64,000 bases of DNA, from contig NZ_CP136693.1 in NCBI RefSeq assembly GCF_032922745.1, positions 2,728,001 through 2,792,000 of the forward strand, read 5' to 3'. Each line of letters starts with the position of its first letter. Positions within the stretch are counted from its first letter, which is position 1. The notes beneath the pieces are model-generated. The model did no database searches, had not been told where the DNA came from, and was given only the letters and a program-made list of their open reading frames with translations. The DNA comes from Marinobacter salarius. GTDB taxonomy: Bacteria > Pseudomonadota > Gammaproteobacteria > Pseudomonadales > Oleiphilaceae. The position numbers and the translations under genes were made by a program. This document shows positions 17,190 through 26,543 of the stretch, piece after piece.

Positions 17190-18472
17190 ACTCAGCGTTA
17201 GCTCGAAAGATTTTTGAAGCCGGTGCTAAAGTCAGAAATCCTTCTCTGTTTCGGCAATACGACTATCTGAAATCTACAGAATGGCTTTCTGGAAAGGAAC
17301 TCGAGCAAATTCAAATTGAGAATGCCGAGAAATTCCTTCGGTTTTGCGGTAAGAATTCGCCGTATTTTCAAAAAATATTCCGAGAATCGAACTTTGCCCC
17401 AGAAAAATTTTCAGCCATATCAGATCTTCGTATTTTACCAGAACTGGATAAAGCTACGTTGATCAATGAAAACTCTGCAATTCACGCGAGTAACGTGAAT
17501 GAAAAGCTTCGACTCGCAGAGACATCCGGAACGTCCGGCGAAGCCCTGGCATTTTACAGAAACGAAAAGTGGGATTCTATAAACCGAGCTGCGCTTATGC
17601 GTTCATACGATTGGTATGACGTAAAGCCTTGGGAAAAGAATGGGTATTTATGGGGTTATAATATAAACGCTTCCCAGTCACGGAAGGTTGCTCTTCTGGA
17701 CGCAATACAGAATAGATTTCGTTTATTTAGATATACTGAGTCCGAGATAAAAAGTTTTTGTCATAAGTTGCATGATTCGAGCTATATATCTGGGTACTCT
17801 AGCATGATTCATGAAGTGGCCAAGTGTGTCAATGAGCTTGATTTGGGCCCATTTCCACTAAAAATGGTAAAGGGAACCTCGGAGATGATTCTGGATGCAT
17901 ATCATCCTGAGTCAATGAAAGCATTCGGAAAGAATATAACGAGCGAATATGGAGCCGCTGAGGCAGGTTTAATTGCTTTCGAGTGCCCTGAAGGTGGAAT
18001 ACATGTAAATATAGAGAATGTCATCGTCGAAAAAAATGAAGATGGTGAAGTGCTTGTTACAAACCTTTCGTCTTTCTCGTTTCCTATCATCCGATACAGG
18101 TTGGGAGATATAATTACTTTGAGTAATGAGGCGTGTTCCTGCGGTAGGAACCACCCACTCATAAAAGATATCATCGGTAGGAAGGGTGCAAACGTCTATG
18201 GCTACCGACAAACCTATCCAGCATTAACGTTTTATTATGTGTTCAAAAATCTAGCTTTAGAAAGTAATATACTTCTCAACTACAAAGCTGTCCAAGAAAC
18301 TAAAGGGAAAGTTGTTATTTATATTGAAAATAGACACAATCAACGTTATCAAAAGGATATTGATATGCAGCTACGTAGGTACTTTGAGGATGACGTTGAG
18401 TTTTCTGTGAGTTACGTGGAACGATTTGTAAATGAGTTGAAGAAAAAGCAGTATTTTGAGACAAGTTTGTAA
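17186..18472 (+). CDS. PaaK/CapK-like adenylate-forming enzyme
   Basis: The 428-residue protein belongs to the acyl-adenylating superfamily, phenylacetate-CoA ligase/CapK branch. The phosphate loop is LAETSGTSGEALAFYRN, a later motif SEYGAAEAGLIAFECPEGG marks the adenine site, and ITYPxx-like FPIIRYRLGDIITL gives the ribose-binding Asp. A Cys pair in ACSCGRNHPLIKDIIGRKG is typical of PaaK-like proteins in capsule loci. Family members activate a carboxylate as AMP ester. In EPS loci the acid and acceptor are unknown. It overlaps the glycosyltransferase by four bases and lies 29 bases ahead of an asparagine-synthetase-like gene. Confidence 0.82.
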   Translation: MNSALARKIFEAGAKVRNPSLFRQYDYLKSTEWLSGKELEQIQIENAEKFLRFCGKNSPYFQKIFRESNFAPEKFSAISDLRILPELDKATLINENSAIHASNVNEKLRLAETSGTSGEALAFYRNEKWDSINRAALMRSYDWYDVKPWEKNGYLWGYNINASQSRKVALLDAIQNRFRLFRYTESEIKSFCHKLHDSSYISGYSSMIHEVAKCVNELDLGPFPLKMVKGTSEMILDAYHPESMKAFGKNITSEYGAAEAGLIAFECPEGGIHVNIENVIVEKNEDGEVLVTNLSSFSFPIIRYRLGDIITLSNEACSCGRNHPLIKDIIGRKGANVYGYRQTYPALTFYYVFKNLALESNILLNYKAVQETKGKVVIYIENRHNQRYQKDIDMQLRRYFEDDVEFSVSYVERFVNELKKKQYFETSL

Positions 18473-18501
18473 AATTGTAGCCAAGATACAAGGATCGGGT
18501 T

Positions 18502-20271
18502 ATGGCTGTATTCTCCATCGTACCTACCGAAACTTCCACCCCTCACTGGTCGGCTGATGGCCAATATTCTTCTAGAGTAGCGGTTGGCCCACATTATGAA
18601 ATCCGCTTTGATGGTGAAATTGCGACAAAAATAGACCGGGAGAGATGGATTTTTGTCTGGTATGGCGAGGCAAATACGCAACCAAACTTCGAACGCGTAG
18701 TTGATTTGCTCGAATCCGGAGATCATAGCGAGTTGTGGGGTGGGCGAGGGATCCTGATAGCGATCAATAAAATTGAAAGCTGTGTCTATCTTTTCAACGA
18801 TGGCTATGGTTCGTTTCCGGTTTACTTGGACAACTCAGCTGTGGCAGGCGATGCACTTGTTTCCGATACTCTGCGGAGCTTTGCTGGTCATGGGGTTGAC
18901 TGGGTTTCGTTCTATCAGTTTCTGAGCTTAGGATATATTTTTGGGCCGTACTCACTTTTCAAAGGCATTTCACGTCTTACTGCAAATAGTGGTTTGAAGA
19001 TAGAGTTTGGTGGCGATAAAGCAGCAATTTCGCAGTTTTCGTTGAGCAATTTCTGGAGTACTGGCGAAGCCTTACACAGAACAAGCATCGATGATCTGAT
19101 TGATATCTTCCGCGCTGAAGCGGAAGGGTTTGGCGATACTCAGGTCATGATGTCTGGTGGGTGGGATTCAAGGCTATTGCTTTCTGTTCTTGAGCAAAAG
19201 AAGCCGCTTCTATATACCCATGGAGACCTCGAGAGCCGCGAAGTGGCAATCGTTAGAGATATTGCAGAGATGTGCAATCTTGCTCTGGTAGAGCGTGCTT
19301 TTTCCCCTGCCGATTTTGGTCCAGACCTAGTGTCGTCGTATTTGAAAAAGAATGACTCCGCAATGTTTACACATTGGCATCAAGCTGGTTTGCATGCCAG
19401 GGAAAATAAGCTGATTATAACAGCTGGTACATTTGGCGAAGTCTTAGGCGGTCATTATGGAACTTTAAATACCTTACCTGGTAAAAAGAAATATGCATCT
19501 TTGTTGATGCATATGATTGGATTAGGTGCGTTTTTGGATGATGCTCTTCATCTGCACGATCAAGAAACTATATTAGAATATTTGAAAATGTCTAATTATA
19601 ATGTGTTTTGGTTTCTTGAGAGTGGGCTGGCCGATGAACTTCGTTCTAGAAAAATCATTGAAGAGTCTAATCATCGCTTGGAGTGCGTATTCCAAGGCTA
19701 TGCAGACCAGGGAATGATAGATGCTCAGGCAATGTTTGAGAGATTTTACACCGAACACCGAGGCGGGCAATATATTAATCTACAACTTACAAATTCTGCG
19801 TGTCGGCACAATTTCAGAAATATATTCACAAATAGAGATCTTCTACAATCAATTTCATCAACCTCGTTTTCAAGCCGAGCTCACAATAAAGTCAATAAGG
19901 AAATAATAAGAAAACTGAGGCCAGAACTGCTTGATTTTCCAATGGCTGCAACTTTGGCTAATGCCAGGAGACCTCTTTTGATCCAGGAGGGTTCCCGTGG
20001 CATTAGGAAACTTGTGGAAAAGAATGATGCCCTAAAATTTGTTTACAGAAGGGTGTCTAGATATGGAGATCGCGGGTTTGGTTGGAATAGTTTCCGTAGC
20101 ATTGTAAATGAAGATTGGATTATGAATATATCTAATTTTCTATCTAGTGAGCTATGGGATCATTCGGTGCTCAATAAGGCAGCAATGTATAATGGCGCAT
20201 CAAATATGTATCCTCTTTTTGATATGGTTTCAAAAGCCATAACTTTAAACTATATTATTTCTGAGCATTAA
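18502..20271 (+). CDS. Asparagine-synthetase-like protein without glutaminase Cys
   Basis: The 589-residue protein has a synthetase-like domain with the PP-loop MMSGGWDSRLLLS (SGGxDS, about residue 215), followed by ATP-site segments such as LYTHGDLESREVAI and the acidic block EVLGGHYG. The N-terminal region keeps parts of the class II amidotransferase fold (LFNDGYGSFPVYL), but the protein begins MAVFSIV, so the catalytic Cys at position 2 is absent. It may use free ammonia or another amine and form an amide from an adenylated acid. It follows the PaaK-like gene in an AT-rich stretch. Exosortase loci usually carry AsnB-like amidotransferases, so a role in modifying the polymer is plausible. 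Confidence 0.8.
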   Translation: MAVFSIVPTETSTPHWSADGQYSSRVAVGPHYEIRFDGEIATKIDRERWIFVWYGEANTQPNFERVVDLLESGDHSELWGGRGILIAINKIESCVYLFNDGYGSFPVYLDNSAVAGDALVSDTLRSFAGHGVDWVSFYQFLSLGYIFGPYSLFKGISRLTANSGLKIEFGGDKAAISQFSLSNFWSTGEALHRTSIDDLIDIFRAEAEGFGDTQVMMSGGWDSRLLLSVLEQKKPLLYTHGDLESREVAIVRDIAEMCNLALVERAFSPADFGPDLVSSYLKKNDSAMFTHWHQAGLHARENKLIITAGTFGEVLGGHYGTLNTLPGKKKYASLLMHMIGLGAFLDDALHLHDQETILEYLKMSNYNVFWFLESGLADELRSRKIIEESNHRLECVFQGYADQGMIDAQAMFERFYTEHRGGQYINLQLTNSACRHNFRNIFTNRDLLQSISSTSFSSRAHNKVNKEIIRKLRPELLDFPMAATLANARRPLLIQEGSRGIRKLVEKNDALKFVYRRVSRYGDRGFGWNSFRSIVNEDWIMNISNFLSSELWDHSVLNKAAMYNGASNMYPLFDMVSKAITLNYIISEH

Positions 20272-20536
20272 ATATTTAGCGACCTATCATTTAATTATTG
20301 ATCGGTTTAAGTTTATTTTGCTATAAGTGCCCGGCTTTCTATTATTTTTTCATATAAATATTGAGGTACGGTATTAGTAGAAAGTTTAACTAATTTTTTT
20401 GTGATCTATCTACAAAATATCTTAATGCCGGGCGATTAATTTCTTAAAGTTAACGTTGCTTAGATTCAAATTTTGATTTTTTTGAGCTAACCTGAAATAT
20501 GGATACACCGCCTTCGTCAAGGGAAGTCTTACGAAC
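20272..20536. other. AT-rich intergenic gap
   Basis: These 265 bases are markedly AT-rich and hold no convincing gene or hairpin terminator. A short poly-T run near 20345-20350 and AT-rich tracts are visible. It may be a recombination joint between two cassettes, since the genes on both sides are related but very divergent. Confidence 0.4.
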
Positions 20537-22021
20537 ATGATTCTAGAGGTTGAGCGCGCTCCGCGGAGTGCATTTCCCGTATTAGCCTGGGTGGCGAAGT
20601 TCGAGTCGGGCAGATCTGACTTTTTGACCGTCTGGTGTGGTGAGTTAGTAGAGAGCGGCTCGGACTTTCTTGTCGAAGGCGTTTGGCCTGGTTCTTTTGA
20701 AGACAGAGATTTCGATACGTCCGAACTTTTTTTTGGGAGTGGGCTACGCATGGTTGGAGATGTCGCCCGCTTTGTTAGTTCATGCTCAACAGTTGATCGT
20801 CTCTGGTGCCATAGCTACGATGGTGATATCACGATATCTAACTCCCTGCCTTGTTTGCTGAGCACGGCAAAAGTCGATTTGGTTCGAGATGATAACAGTT
20901 ACGCCAAAGCGGTTGAGACTGTCGTTAAAGGGCGAGACTACCAAAAGACGTTTGCGGTGAGCCGGGGACAATTGACAGTTCACTATTTCCAAAATCTCGA
21001 ATTATGTGAAGGAACAGTTACCGTCGTCGAAAAAGAGAAGCGAATTGCCCCTTTCCTTACCTTTGATGACTATTCTGAGTTTTTGTTTGGAAGCGCCCAA
21101 ATGATCGGGGCCAACGCAAGAGACCCTGCAAGGAGTTGGCCTGTAAGCGTTTTGAGCACCATTTCTAGGGGCTATGATAGTCCTGTGGCTTCCTTGCTTG
21201 CCAAGCGAGCAGGTGCAGCGAAAGCGTTAACCATTACCTCCGCCCGAAGCATTATTCCTCGTGAAGATTCCGGAGCAAAGATCGCTGCACAAATTGGTTT
21301 GTTCTGCGAAGAGTATTCCAGCGGCCGAAAAAATTTCCGTGATGAGCTTTGGTATTGGGCTGCCAATGGAAGCCTTCAGGACATGAACTTTTCTGTATTC
21401 GATTACCCGCCGGGGCCGTCTGTGATGTTCACGGGATTTAATGGCGATATGGTTTGGTCGAGGAGTGGCGGGGCTGCACCAAAGGACTATCTCAAGCGAA
21501 AGGATTCTACTGGGCTCGGTTTTTGTGAGCATAGGTTGGTGAAAGGCGTTATCCACTGTCCCGTTCCATTCTGGGGTATTCGGCACATTGCAGATATCAA
21601 AAGAATTAGTGAGGCCGATGAAATGAAGCCGTGGAGCCTTGGCGGTGACTATGACAGGCCTGTGCCTCGCCGAATTGCTGAAGATGCGGGCATCCCTAGG
21701 GCGTTATTCGGGCAGAAGAAGAGTGCCACAACGGTTGACGAGTTGTTGTTAATGCCGATAGGTCATGATCTTGTGGGTGAATACCAAAACTTTCTAAGTC
21801 TTCATCACGATAACCTGTATACCGTCCGCTTGCTGTATACATTAAGGGGGCTGGTAGATTTCTGGAGAAGCGTATTTCGGCAGAGGTTTCTGGATTTTTT
21901 TGCCCATAATGCCAAGTTTAGGAATAGACCTCGAACGTTCCAGTGGGAGAACTACCTCTTCCCTTGGGCAAATCAATCGTTAAAACCTAGCTATATGTTG
22001 GATAAGGATGCCAATGAGTAA
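20537..22021 (+). CDS. Divergent asparagine-synthetase-like (PP-loop) protein
   Basis: This 494-residue protein is not easy to place. A PP-loop-like segment STISRGYDSPVASLLAKR (about 215) sits where asparagine synthetases have SGGxDS, with Arg replacing the second residue; ALTITSAR and GAKIAAQIGL follow as in that fold. A later GFNGDMVWSRSGG recalls the pyrophosphate-binding end. The N-terminal 200 residues look like a degenerate amidotransferase-type domain without an N-terminal Cys. I infer an ATP-pyrophosphatase relative, perhaps inactive. It lies between another Asn-synthetase-like gene and a secreted protein, in the same direction. Confidence 0.6.
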   Translation: MILEVERAPRSAFPVLAWVAKFESGRSDFLTVWCGELVESGSDFLVEGVWPGSFEDRDFDTSELFFGSGLRMVGDVARFVSSCSTVDRLWCHSYDGDITISNSLPCLLSTAKVDLVRDDNSYAKAVETVVKGRDYQKTFAVSRGQLTVHYFQNLELCEGTVTVVEKEKRIAPFLTFDDYSEFLFGSAQMIGANARDPARSWPVSVLSTISRGYDSPVASLLAKRAGAAKALTITSARSIIPREDSGAKIAAQIGLFCEEYSSGRKNFRDELWYWAANGSLQDMNFSVFDYPPGPSVMFTGFNGDMVWSRSGGAAPKDYLKRKDSTGLGFCEHRLVKGVIHCPVPFWGIRHIADIKRISEADEMKPWSLGGDYDRPVPRRIAEDAGIPRALFGQKKSATTVDELLLMPIGHDLVGEYQNFLSLHHDNLYTVRLLYTLRGLVDFWRSVFRQRFLDFFAHNAKFRNRPRTFQWENYLFPWANQSLKPSYMLDKDANE

Positions 22022-22072
22022 TCTAAAGGATTGGTTTTTATAAATATACTGTTTACCAATTTGGTGACTAAT

Positions 22073-22924
22073 ATGAAAAAGATACTAGCCTTCTCGATAG
22101 CATTGTCTACTTTAGGTGCATCATCGGCTCAAGGGTCCACTCTTATAGAAGATGGTTTTGAATCTGGAGATTTCTCAACTAATTCGATGCAGAATGGAGA
22201 CAGTTTCAGGTGGAGCGCTTCCAATGTGTCAGTGTCGAACGTGACTTCCAGGAGTGGTAGTAACTCAGCCCAGTTCATATTCGGTCCGGACCCTGATGGT
22301 GAAGACTCTTGGAGGGAGCTTGGTTTCAGATTTGGGAAACCTGTTTCGGAAATATGGGTAGAATATTGGATATTGTATCCTGACAATTACTACCATCGTT
22401 CTCAATCTGGTTCTTCCAATAATAAGTTTTTTCAACTTAACTATAACGGTGCTCCAAAACAGATGTTAACCGTTGAGTCTGCCGTTCAAGGCGGCGGCAA
22501 TTCAATGATGAGACGGTTCCTGTCTACTACCCAACGACCAGATGGGTCAGTTAATTGGCCTGTTAATGACGACAGTTCGCGCGATTTTATCGGGGGTTCA
22601 GGAGAGTTTGCTATTCAAAAAGGTAGCTGGACTAAAATAATGATCCATTATAAATCCGGATCAGACGGAACCAGGAACGATGGTAGAGCTGAAGTTTGGG
22701 TCAATGACAAGCTTATTCATGGGCTGGACTGGCCTTTCTGGGAGCCAGACAACGGAGGAATGATTAATGGAGGGTACATTCTAGGTTGGGCAAACTCTGG
22801 ATTTTCCCAAGCTACTAGGATTTATGTCGATGACTTTAAAATTTACGATGCTCCACCAGATGGTAGCAGCGGCGCACCTTCGAATCCTCCTAGTCCTCCG
22901 GCCGAATTCGAGATAGTAAACTGA
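22073..22924 (+). CDS. Secreted jelly-roll protein, possibly polysaccharide lyase-like
   Basis: ATG 22073 gives a clean signal peptide, MKKILAFSIALSTLGASSAQG, and a 283-residue precursor. An upstream in-frame start at 22031 would add 14 residues before the signal peptide and is less likely. The mature part begins LIEDGFESGDFS, has FGKPVSEIWVEYWILYPDNY and VDDFKIYDAPPD, and resembles concanavalin-like jelly rolls found in heparin-lyase-type polysaccharide lyases and LamG domains. The tail is a Pro/Ser-rich stretch without a PEP-CTERM signal. It could trim or bind the exported polymer. The lyase assignment is from general fold only; catalytic residues cannot be assigned. Confidence 0.55.
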   Translation: MKKILAFSIALSTLGASSAQGSTLIEDGFESGDFSTNSMQNGDSFRWSASNVSVSNVTSRSGSNSAQFIFGPDPDGEDSWRELGFRFGKPVSEIWVEYWILYPDNYYHRSQSGSSNNKFFQLNYNGAPKQMLTVESAVQGGGNSMMRRFLSTTQRPDGSVNWPVNDDSSRDFIGGSGEFAIQKGSWTKIMIHYKSGSDGTRNDGRAEVWVNDKLIHGLDWPFWEPDNGGMINGGYILGWANSGFSQATRIYVDDFKIYDAPPDGSSGAPSNPPSPPAEFEIVN

Positions 22925-23070
22925 AAGTAAACACAATGCCGACAGATTACGGCGTAGCTTTAATCTTAGAGGATCTTTTAGGTAGTCAGCGGGTTTTAGT
23001 ATGTTTTATTACATATTGATATAAAGTTAGCTGATTGGTTATTTGTATTAAAATAAGAGAGGTAAAGAAC

Positions 23071-23142
23071 ATGATTGGAGAGACCTTACGTAAGGTTAGT
23101 AAACAGTTATGCCTGGTTCACGTGGCGGCAGGTCATTGCTGA
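23071..23142 (+). CDS. Tiny ORF with strong ribosome binding site, possible 5' remnant
   Basis: GAGAGG at 23057-23062 lies eight bases before ATG 23071. The reading frame encodes 23 residues beginning MIGETLRKVSK and ending AAGHC, and it overlaps the 3' end of the minus-strand glycosyltransferase. It contains a perfect 14-base palindrome, ACCTTACGTAAGGT (23083-23096). It is best read as the beginning of a gene lost when the next cassette was joined. A genuine small protein is less likely. Confidence 0.25.
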   Translation: MIGETLRKVSKQLCLVHVAAGHC

Positions 23143-24248
23143 TATAAGGCTATGTATTTGCATATGTTTTTTTCGAGTTCGAAAACTTGAAGTAGATGGT
23201 TGAGGCCAGCTTCAGCCTTCTCTGAGCGATTTTGAAGGGAAGGGGTTAGAATCTCGAGGATGATATCTGCATAACCTTCTGCCTCGTGGCGGTCCACGAG
23301 CCAACCGCAGTGGCCATTGTCCAAAACTTCAGGAATGCCGCCGGTGTTGTGTGCAACGACCGGTATTTCTAGGGCGAGAGCTTCCAGCAATGTCATGGGC
23401 AATCCCTCGTGGTCGGAGGTCATTAACAGTAAATCTAGCTCTGATAGCGCCTCCATGGACGGATTCATAAAACCCATAAATTTAATGCGATCCGTGACGC
23501 CGAGAGTCTTTGCGTAGTTCGTCAACAATTGTTGCAAAGGGCCGTCACCTATAATCACGCCAGTGCACTCAAGGCCGTTCTGATTTAGTAGTGCTATTGT
23601 TTGGATAAACAAATCAACCCGTTTTACCGGCACCAATCTGCCGATGATGCCTATCTTCGGGTTTTCGTAGGATAGGTTCCTTTTTCCCGCCCATTGCCTG
23701 CGAATGTCGTCAACATCGATAAAGTTAAATATCTTGTGTACTTTGCCCGGGAAAAGAAGTTCTAATTTTTTCTCAAGTTGCGTGGATACCGCAACGACTG
23801 CCTGTTGGCGTAATTTACCGAGCACAATGTCAAGCTGGTTTGCGAACCACTTGTGTGGGCGCTTTAGTGATAGCCTGGTTTCGGGGTTGCCATGCACGGT
23901 ACGAATGGAGCGCGGTGCTCTAGCGAGCTCTTTGCCAAGGATGCCGAGAACATTTTCTTTTGGCCCATGGGTGTGGACTATTTCACTTTCTTGCTCCTTG
24001 CAGTGTGCGGAAATTGAGCGTGCGATAGCCCATGGTCCCAGCTTGCTTTCATCGGCCAAGGAAACCGGCATCCCTAGTTCTTTTAGTTTGTCATGGAGTA
24101 TGCCATCGTTAAAAACGACGGCGGTTGGGGTAATTTGATCAGAAGCCTTCAATGCCCGGCAGAGATTGTAAACCTGGACCTCGGCTCCCGCCCACAAATC
24201 ACCTGAAACAATGTGGGTGACGACTAGTTTTGAGTTACCTTCGGTCAT
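23133..24248 (-). CDS. Glycosyltransferase family 4
   Basis: This is a GT-B transferase of 371 residues. The N-terminal domain has KLVVTHIVSGDLWAGAEVQV and IVHTHGPKENVLG. The donor domain has KIFNFIDVDDIRRQW, IGIIGRLVPVKRVDLFIQ, VIIGDGPLQQLL, LLMTSDHEGLPMTLLEALAL and VAHNTGGIPEVLDNG with the conserved Glu pair. The start overlaps the stop of the upstream deacetylase gene by four bases, making a two-gene minus-strand unit that faces the plus-strand genes on its left. It probably adds one sugar to the repeat unit. Confidence 0.92.
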   Translation of the reverse strand: MTEGNSKLVVTHIVSGDLWAGAEVQVYNLCRALKASDQITPTAVVFNDGILHDKLKELGMPVSLADESKLGPWAIARSISAHCKEQESEIVHTHGPKENVLGILGKELARAPRSIRTVHGNPETRLSLKRPHKWFANQLDIVLGKLRQQAVVAVSTQLEKKLELLFPGKVHKIFNFIDVDDIRRQWAGKRNLSYENPKIGIIGRLVPVKRVDLFIQTIALLNQNGLECTGVIIGDGPLQQLLTNYAKTLGVTDRIKFMGFMNPSMEALSELDLLLMTSDHEGLPMTLLEALALEIPVVAHNTGGIPEVLDNGHCGWLVDRHEAEGYADIILEILTPSLQNRSEKAEAGLNHLLQVFELEKNICKYIALYQQ

Positions 24249-25342
24249 AAAAGCCCGCGCCCAATCGTGGCCAGTAAGGTCCGGGTACTGTGGCTATTAC
24301 CGTCGTGGAGGTTAAAGCGATGAAGATCGTAAGGGTTGCACCCGGCCAGGTTCCAGCCGGTTTTGGTGGTGCATGCGGCCTTGTAGGTATCGGAAACCAG
24401 GTTTTCGCCCTTGCCGGTTATGTCCCCATTGGGATAACAGAACACCGGTATGGCGGCTTCGCCCAGGGATTTGAGGTCCTGCAGGCAGTCCACGATTTCC
24501 TCTTTGAGTGTCTTTTCATCTTTCAGACGGTTCAGGCGGTAATGGTGCCTGGTGTGTGCGCCGTACATCACAAGACCGTTTTGTGCCATTTCAGTCAGTT
24601 CAGAGCCGCTGAGAATGGATCTGGAGGTTTCCGTGGGGGCCATATCCGGGTGCGATTTGTAGACCTGTTCAAGGGCGTCAATGATCGTGGCGTCTTCCAG
24701 TGATTTTAATCGTGCAATGACGTCGTCGGCTTCCAGAAGGGAAAGTGGGCGATTCCCGCCAGTAGTTGACTCATCAGGCAGGTGAGGTCGCAGCCACTCA
24801 AAAGTTGGATCGTTCTCCGGAATGGTTTGTGTAGTCAGCAGGCTGAGCACCTGTTCCGGCCAGAAGGTTTTGCCGGTGTCGATCATTCGGGTGACCAGGA
24901 AGATTGTAGCTGGGGCGTTGTGTGCCTTGAGAGTTGGATACGCATGCTGGTAGTTGTCTTGCCAGCCATCGTCGAAGGTGAAGGCAACCGCGAGCCTTGG
25001 AAGCGGTTTGCCTTGCCTGTTACGGTCCAACCAGTCGGAAAGGTGGATGGGTTCAGCTCCAAGCTTACGGGCAAACCGGATGTGGTTTTCGAGTGCCTGT
25101 GGGCTGGTGACCATGCCCGGTTGCTCGGCGCTACGCTCTGGCGCATCCGCCGGGAGAATTCGATGGTAGGTTAGGATCAGCAGCGTCGACTTTTTCGAGA
25201 GGCGAACGCGTAGCCAGCCATAACAGGCCAGCACGGTAAGAGCGCCCGATTTAACAAGGGATCTGAAGAATGCCACGCCTTTGGCCTCCGTCGGCTTCGC
25301 CAATGGTTTTGGCTGGTTCGTCCATGTATAGTTTATCGCCAT
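24245..25342 (-). CDS. Polysaccharide deacetylase with N-terminal membrane anchor
   Basis: The chosen ATG gives 365 residues; a longer TTG/ATG start up to 25381 is possible and would overlap the promoter of the divergent gene. After a hydrophobic segment near 28-45 (VKSGALTVLACYGWLRVRL) comes LLILTYHRIL, the NodB motif LAVAFTFDDGWQDNYQHAYP with the catalytic Asp pair, a metal-binding GAHTRHHYRL and a late VFCYPNGD. It is closer to the exosortase-type deacetylases that remove acetyl or formyl groups from nascent chains than to the one at 6.2 kb. It is cotranscribed with a glycosyltransferase. Confidence 0.88.
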   Translation of the reverse strand: MAINYTWTNQPKPLAKPTEAKGVAFFRSLVKSGALTVLACYGWLRVRLSKKSTLLILTYHRILPADAPERSAEQPGMVTSPQALENHIRFARKLGAEPIHLSDWLDRNRQGKPLPRLAVAFTFDDGWQDNYQHAYPTLKAHNAPATIFLVTRMIDTGKTFWPEQVLSLLTTQTIPENDPTFEWLRPHLPDESTTGGNRPLSLLEADDVIARLKSLEDATIIDALEQVYKSHPDMAPTETSRSILSGSELTEMAQNGLVMYGAHTRHHYRLNRLKDEKTLKEEIVDCLQDLKSLGEAAIPVFCYPNGDITGKGENLVSDTYKAACTTKTGWNLAGCNPYDLHRFNLHDGNSHSTRTLLATIGRGLL

Positions 25343-25403
25343 AGAGATTCTGCCAGTAGTGTGCAGAGATGTCATCCACAAGGGTTCACAGGGATTGGGA
25401 GCG

Positions 25404-26540
25404 ATGCTGGTTATTCTATTCTGGTTTGCGGCATTTGGAGCACTGTTCAGCTACTTTATTTATCCGTTGATCCTCCGTTTTATGCCCCGTCGCCCGGAAT
25501 CGGAGCGCGAGCATGCCCAACCCGGGACTCCTCCCGCCGTTTCGTTGATCGTAACAGCCCATAACGAAGCCCATCGAATCAGGGACAAAATTGAGAACTG
25601 CCTGGCTCTGGATTACGAAGGCCTGGAAATTATTATTGCCTCGGATGCCTCCAGCGATGAAACCGACCAGATCGTGGGCGAGTACGCGAACCAGGGCGTG
25701 AAGCTGGCCCGCGCGGAAGAAAGGAAGGGAAAGGAGCATGCCCAACTGCAGGCGATCAATGCCGCAACTGGGGATATCCTGATCTTTTCGGACGTTGCGA
25801 CGTCGATTCCTGAAGACGCGATTGGCCGTATGGTGGCTTATTTCAATGATCCCACCGTGGGCGCTGTTTCCAGCGAGGATCGCTTTATCAGCCGGGATGG
25901 GAGTGTGGTTGGCGAAGGCGCCTATGTGCGTTACGAGATGTGGTTGCGGGGCCTGGAATCAAAACGGGCAGGGCTTGTGGGGTTGAGCGGTTCTTTCTTT
26001 GCGGCCCGCAAGGAGGTATGCCAGGAAAACTGGGATATATATTCCCCCAGTGATTTCAATACGGCCCTGAATAGCGCCCGCAGGGGGCTGGTAGCGGTAA
26101 CGGCGCCGGACGTCCTTGGATACTATCAGGACGTGGCGGACGCGTCGAAAGAATATCAGCGTAAGGTGCGTACCATTATACGGGGGCTGACGGCGTTGAG
26201 CCGGCATCCCGAAGTACTTAATCCGTTCAGGTTCGGCCGCTTTGCGTTTCAGGTATTTGGCCACAAGCTCATGCGCTGGGCCGTTCCCTGGTTTCAGGTG
26301 TTGCTGCTGTTGGTCTCTTTTGCTGTTGCGGGAAAAGGCGGGATTTACACGCTGGCGCTGATACTGCAGCTGGCTTTTTACGGATGTGTGGCTGCGGGTC
26401 ATTTTATGCCTGAGTTGCGGATGCACACCCTCGTGAAGATTCCCTATTTCTTTGTTCAGGTTAATTTGGCTGTTGCCCATGCAACCTTGGGTTTTCTAAA
26501 TGGACGCAGGATGACGGTATGGACGCCGTCAAAGCGCTAA
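25404..26540 (+). CDS. Membrane glycosyltransferase family 2 (polymerising type)
   Basis: ATG 25404 follows TTGGGAGCG and gives 378 residues. One N-terminal helix precedes the GT-A domain: VSLIVTAHNEAHRIRDKIEN, IIIASDASSDET, ILIFSDVATSIPEDA for the first acidic motif, AVSSEDRF, and a QRKVRTIIRG segment in the place of the Q/RxxRW motif. Two or three hydrophobic segments close the protein. This is the architecture of the IcaA/hyaluronan-synthase-like processive enzymes. The gene diverges from the deacetylase; deacetylase plus GT2 is the classic pairing of poly-N-acetylglucosamine-type systems, though here it is embedded in a larger locus. Confidence 0.85.
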   Translation: MLVILFWFAAFGALFSYFIYPLILRFMPRRPESEREHAQPGTPPAVSLIVTAHNEAHRIRDKIENCLALDYEGLEIIIASDASSDETDQIVGEYANQGVKLARAEERKGKEHAQLQAINAATGDILIFSDVATSIPEDAIGRMVAYFNDPTVGAVSSEDRFISRDGSVVGEGAYVRYEMWLRGLESKRAGLVGLSGSFFAARKEVCQENWDIYSPSDFNTALNSARRGLVAVTAPDVLGYYQDVADASKEYQRKVRTIIRGLTALSRHPEVLNPFRFGRFAFQVFGHKLMRWAVPWFQVLLLLVSFAVAGKGGIYTLALILQLAFYGCVAAGHFMPELRMHTLVKIPYFFVQVNLAVAHATLGFLNGRRMTVWTPSKR

Positions 26541-26543
26541 TGG

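Noticed and set aside
18100..18211. Cys-rich stretch in the PaaK-like protein as a possible zinc finger
   Set aside because: ACSCG and the following residues match the usual PaaK/CapK arrangement and do not form a complete four-Cys site.
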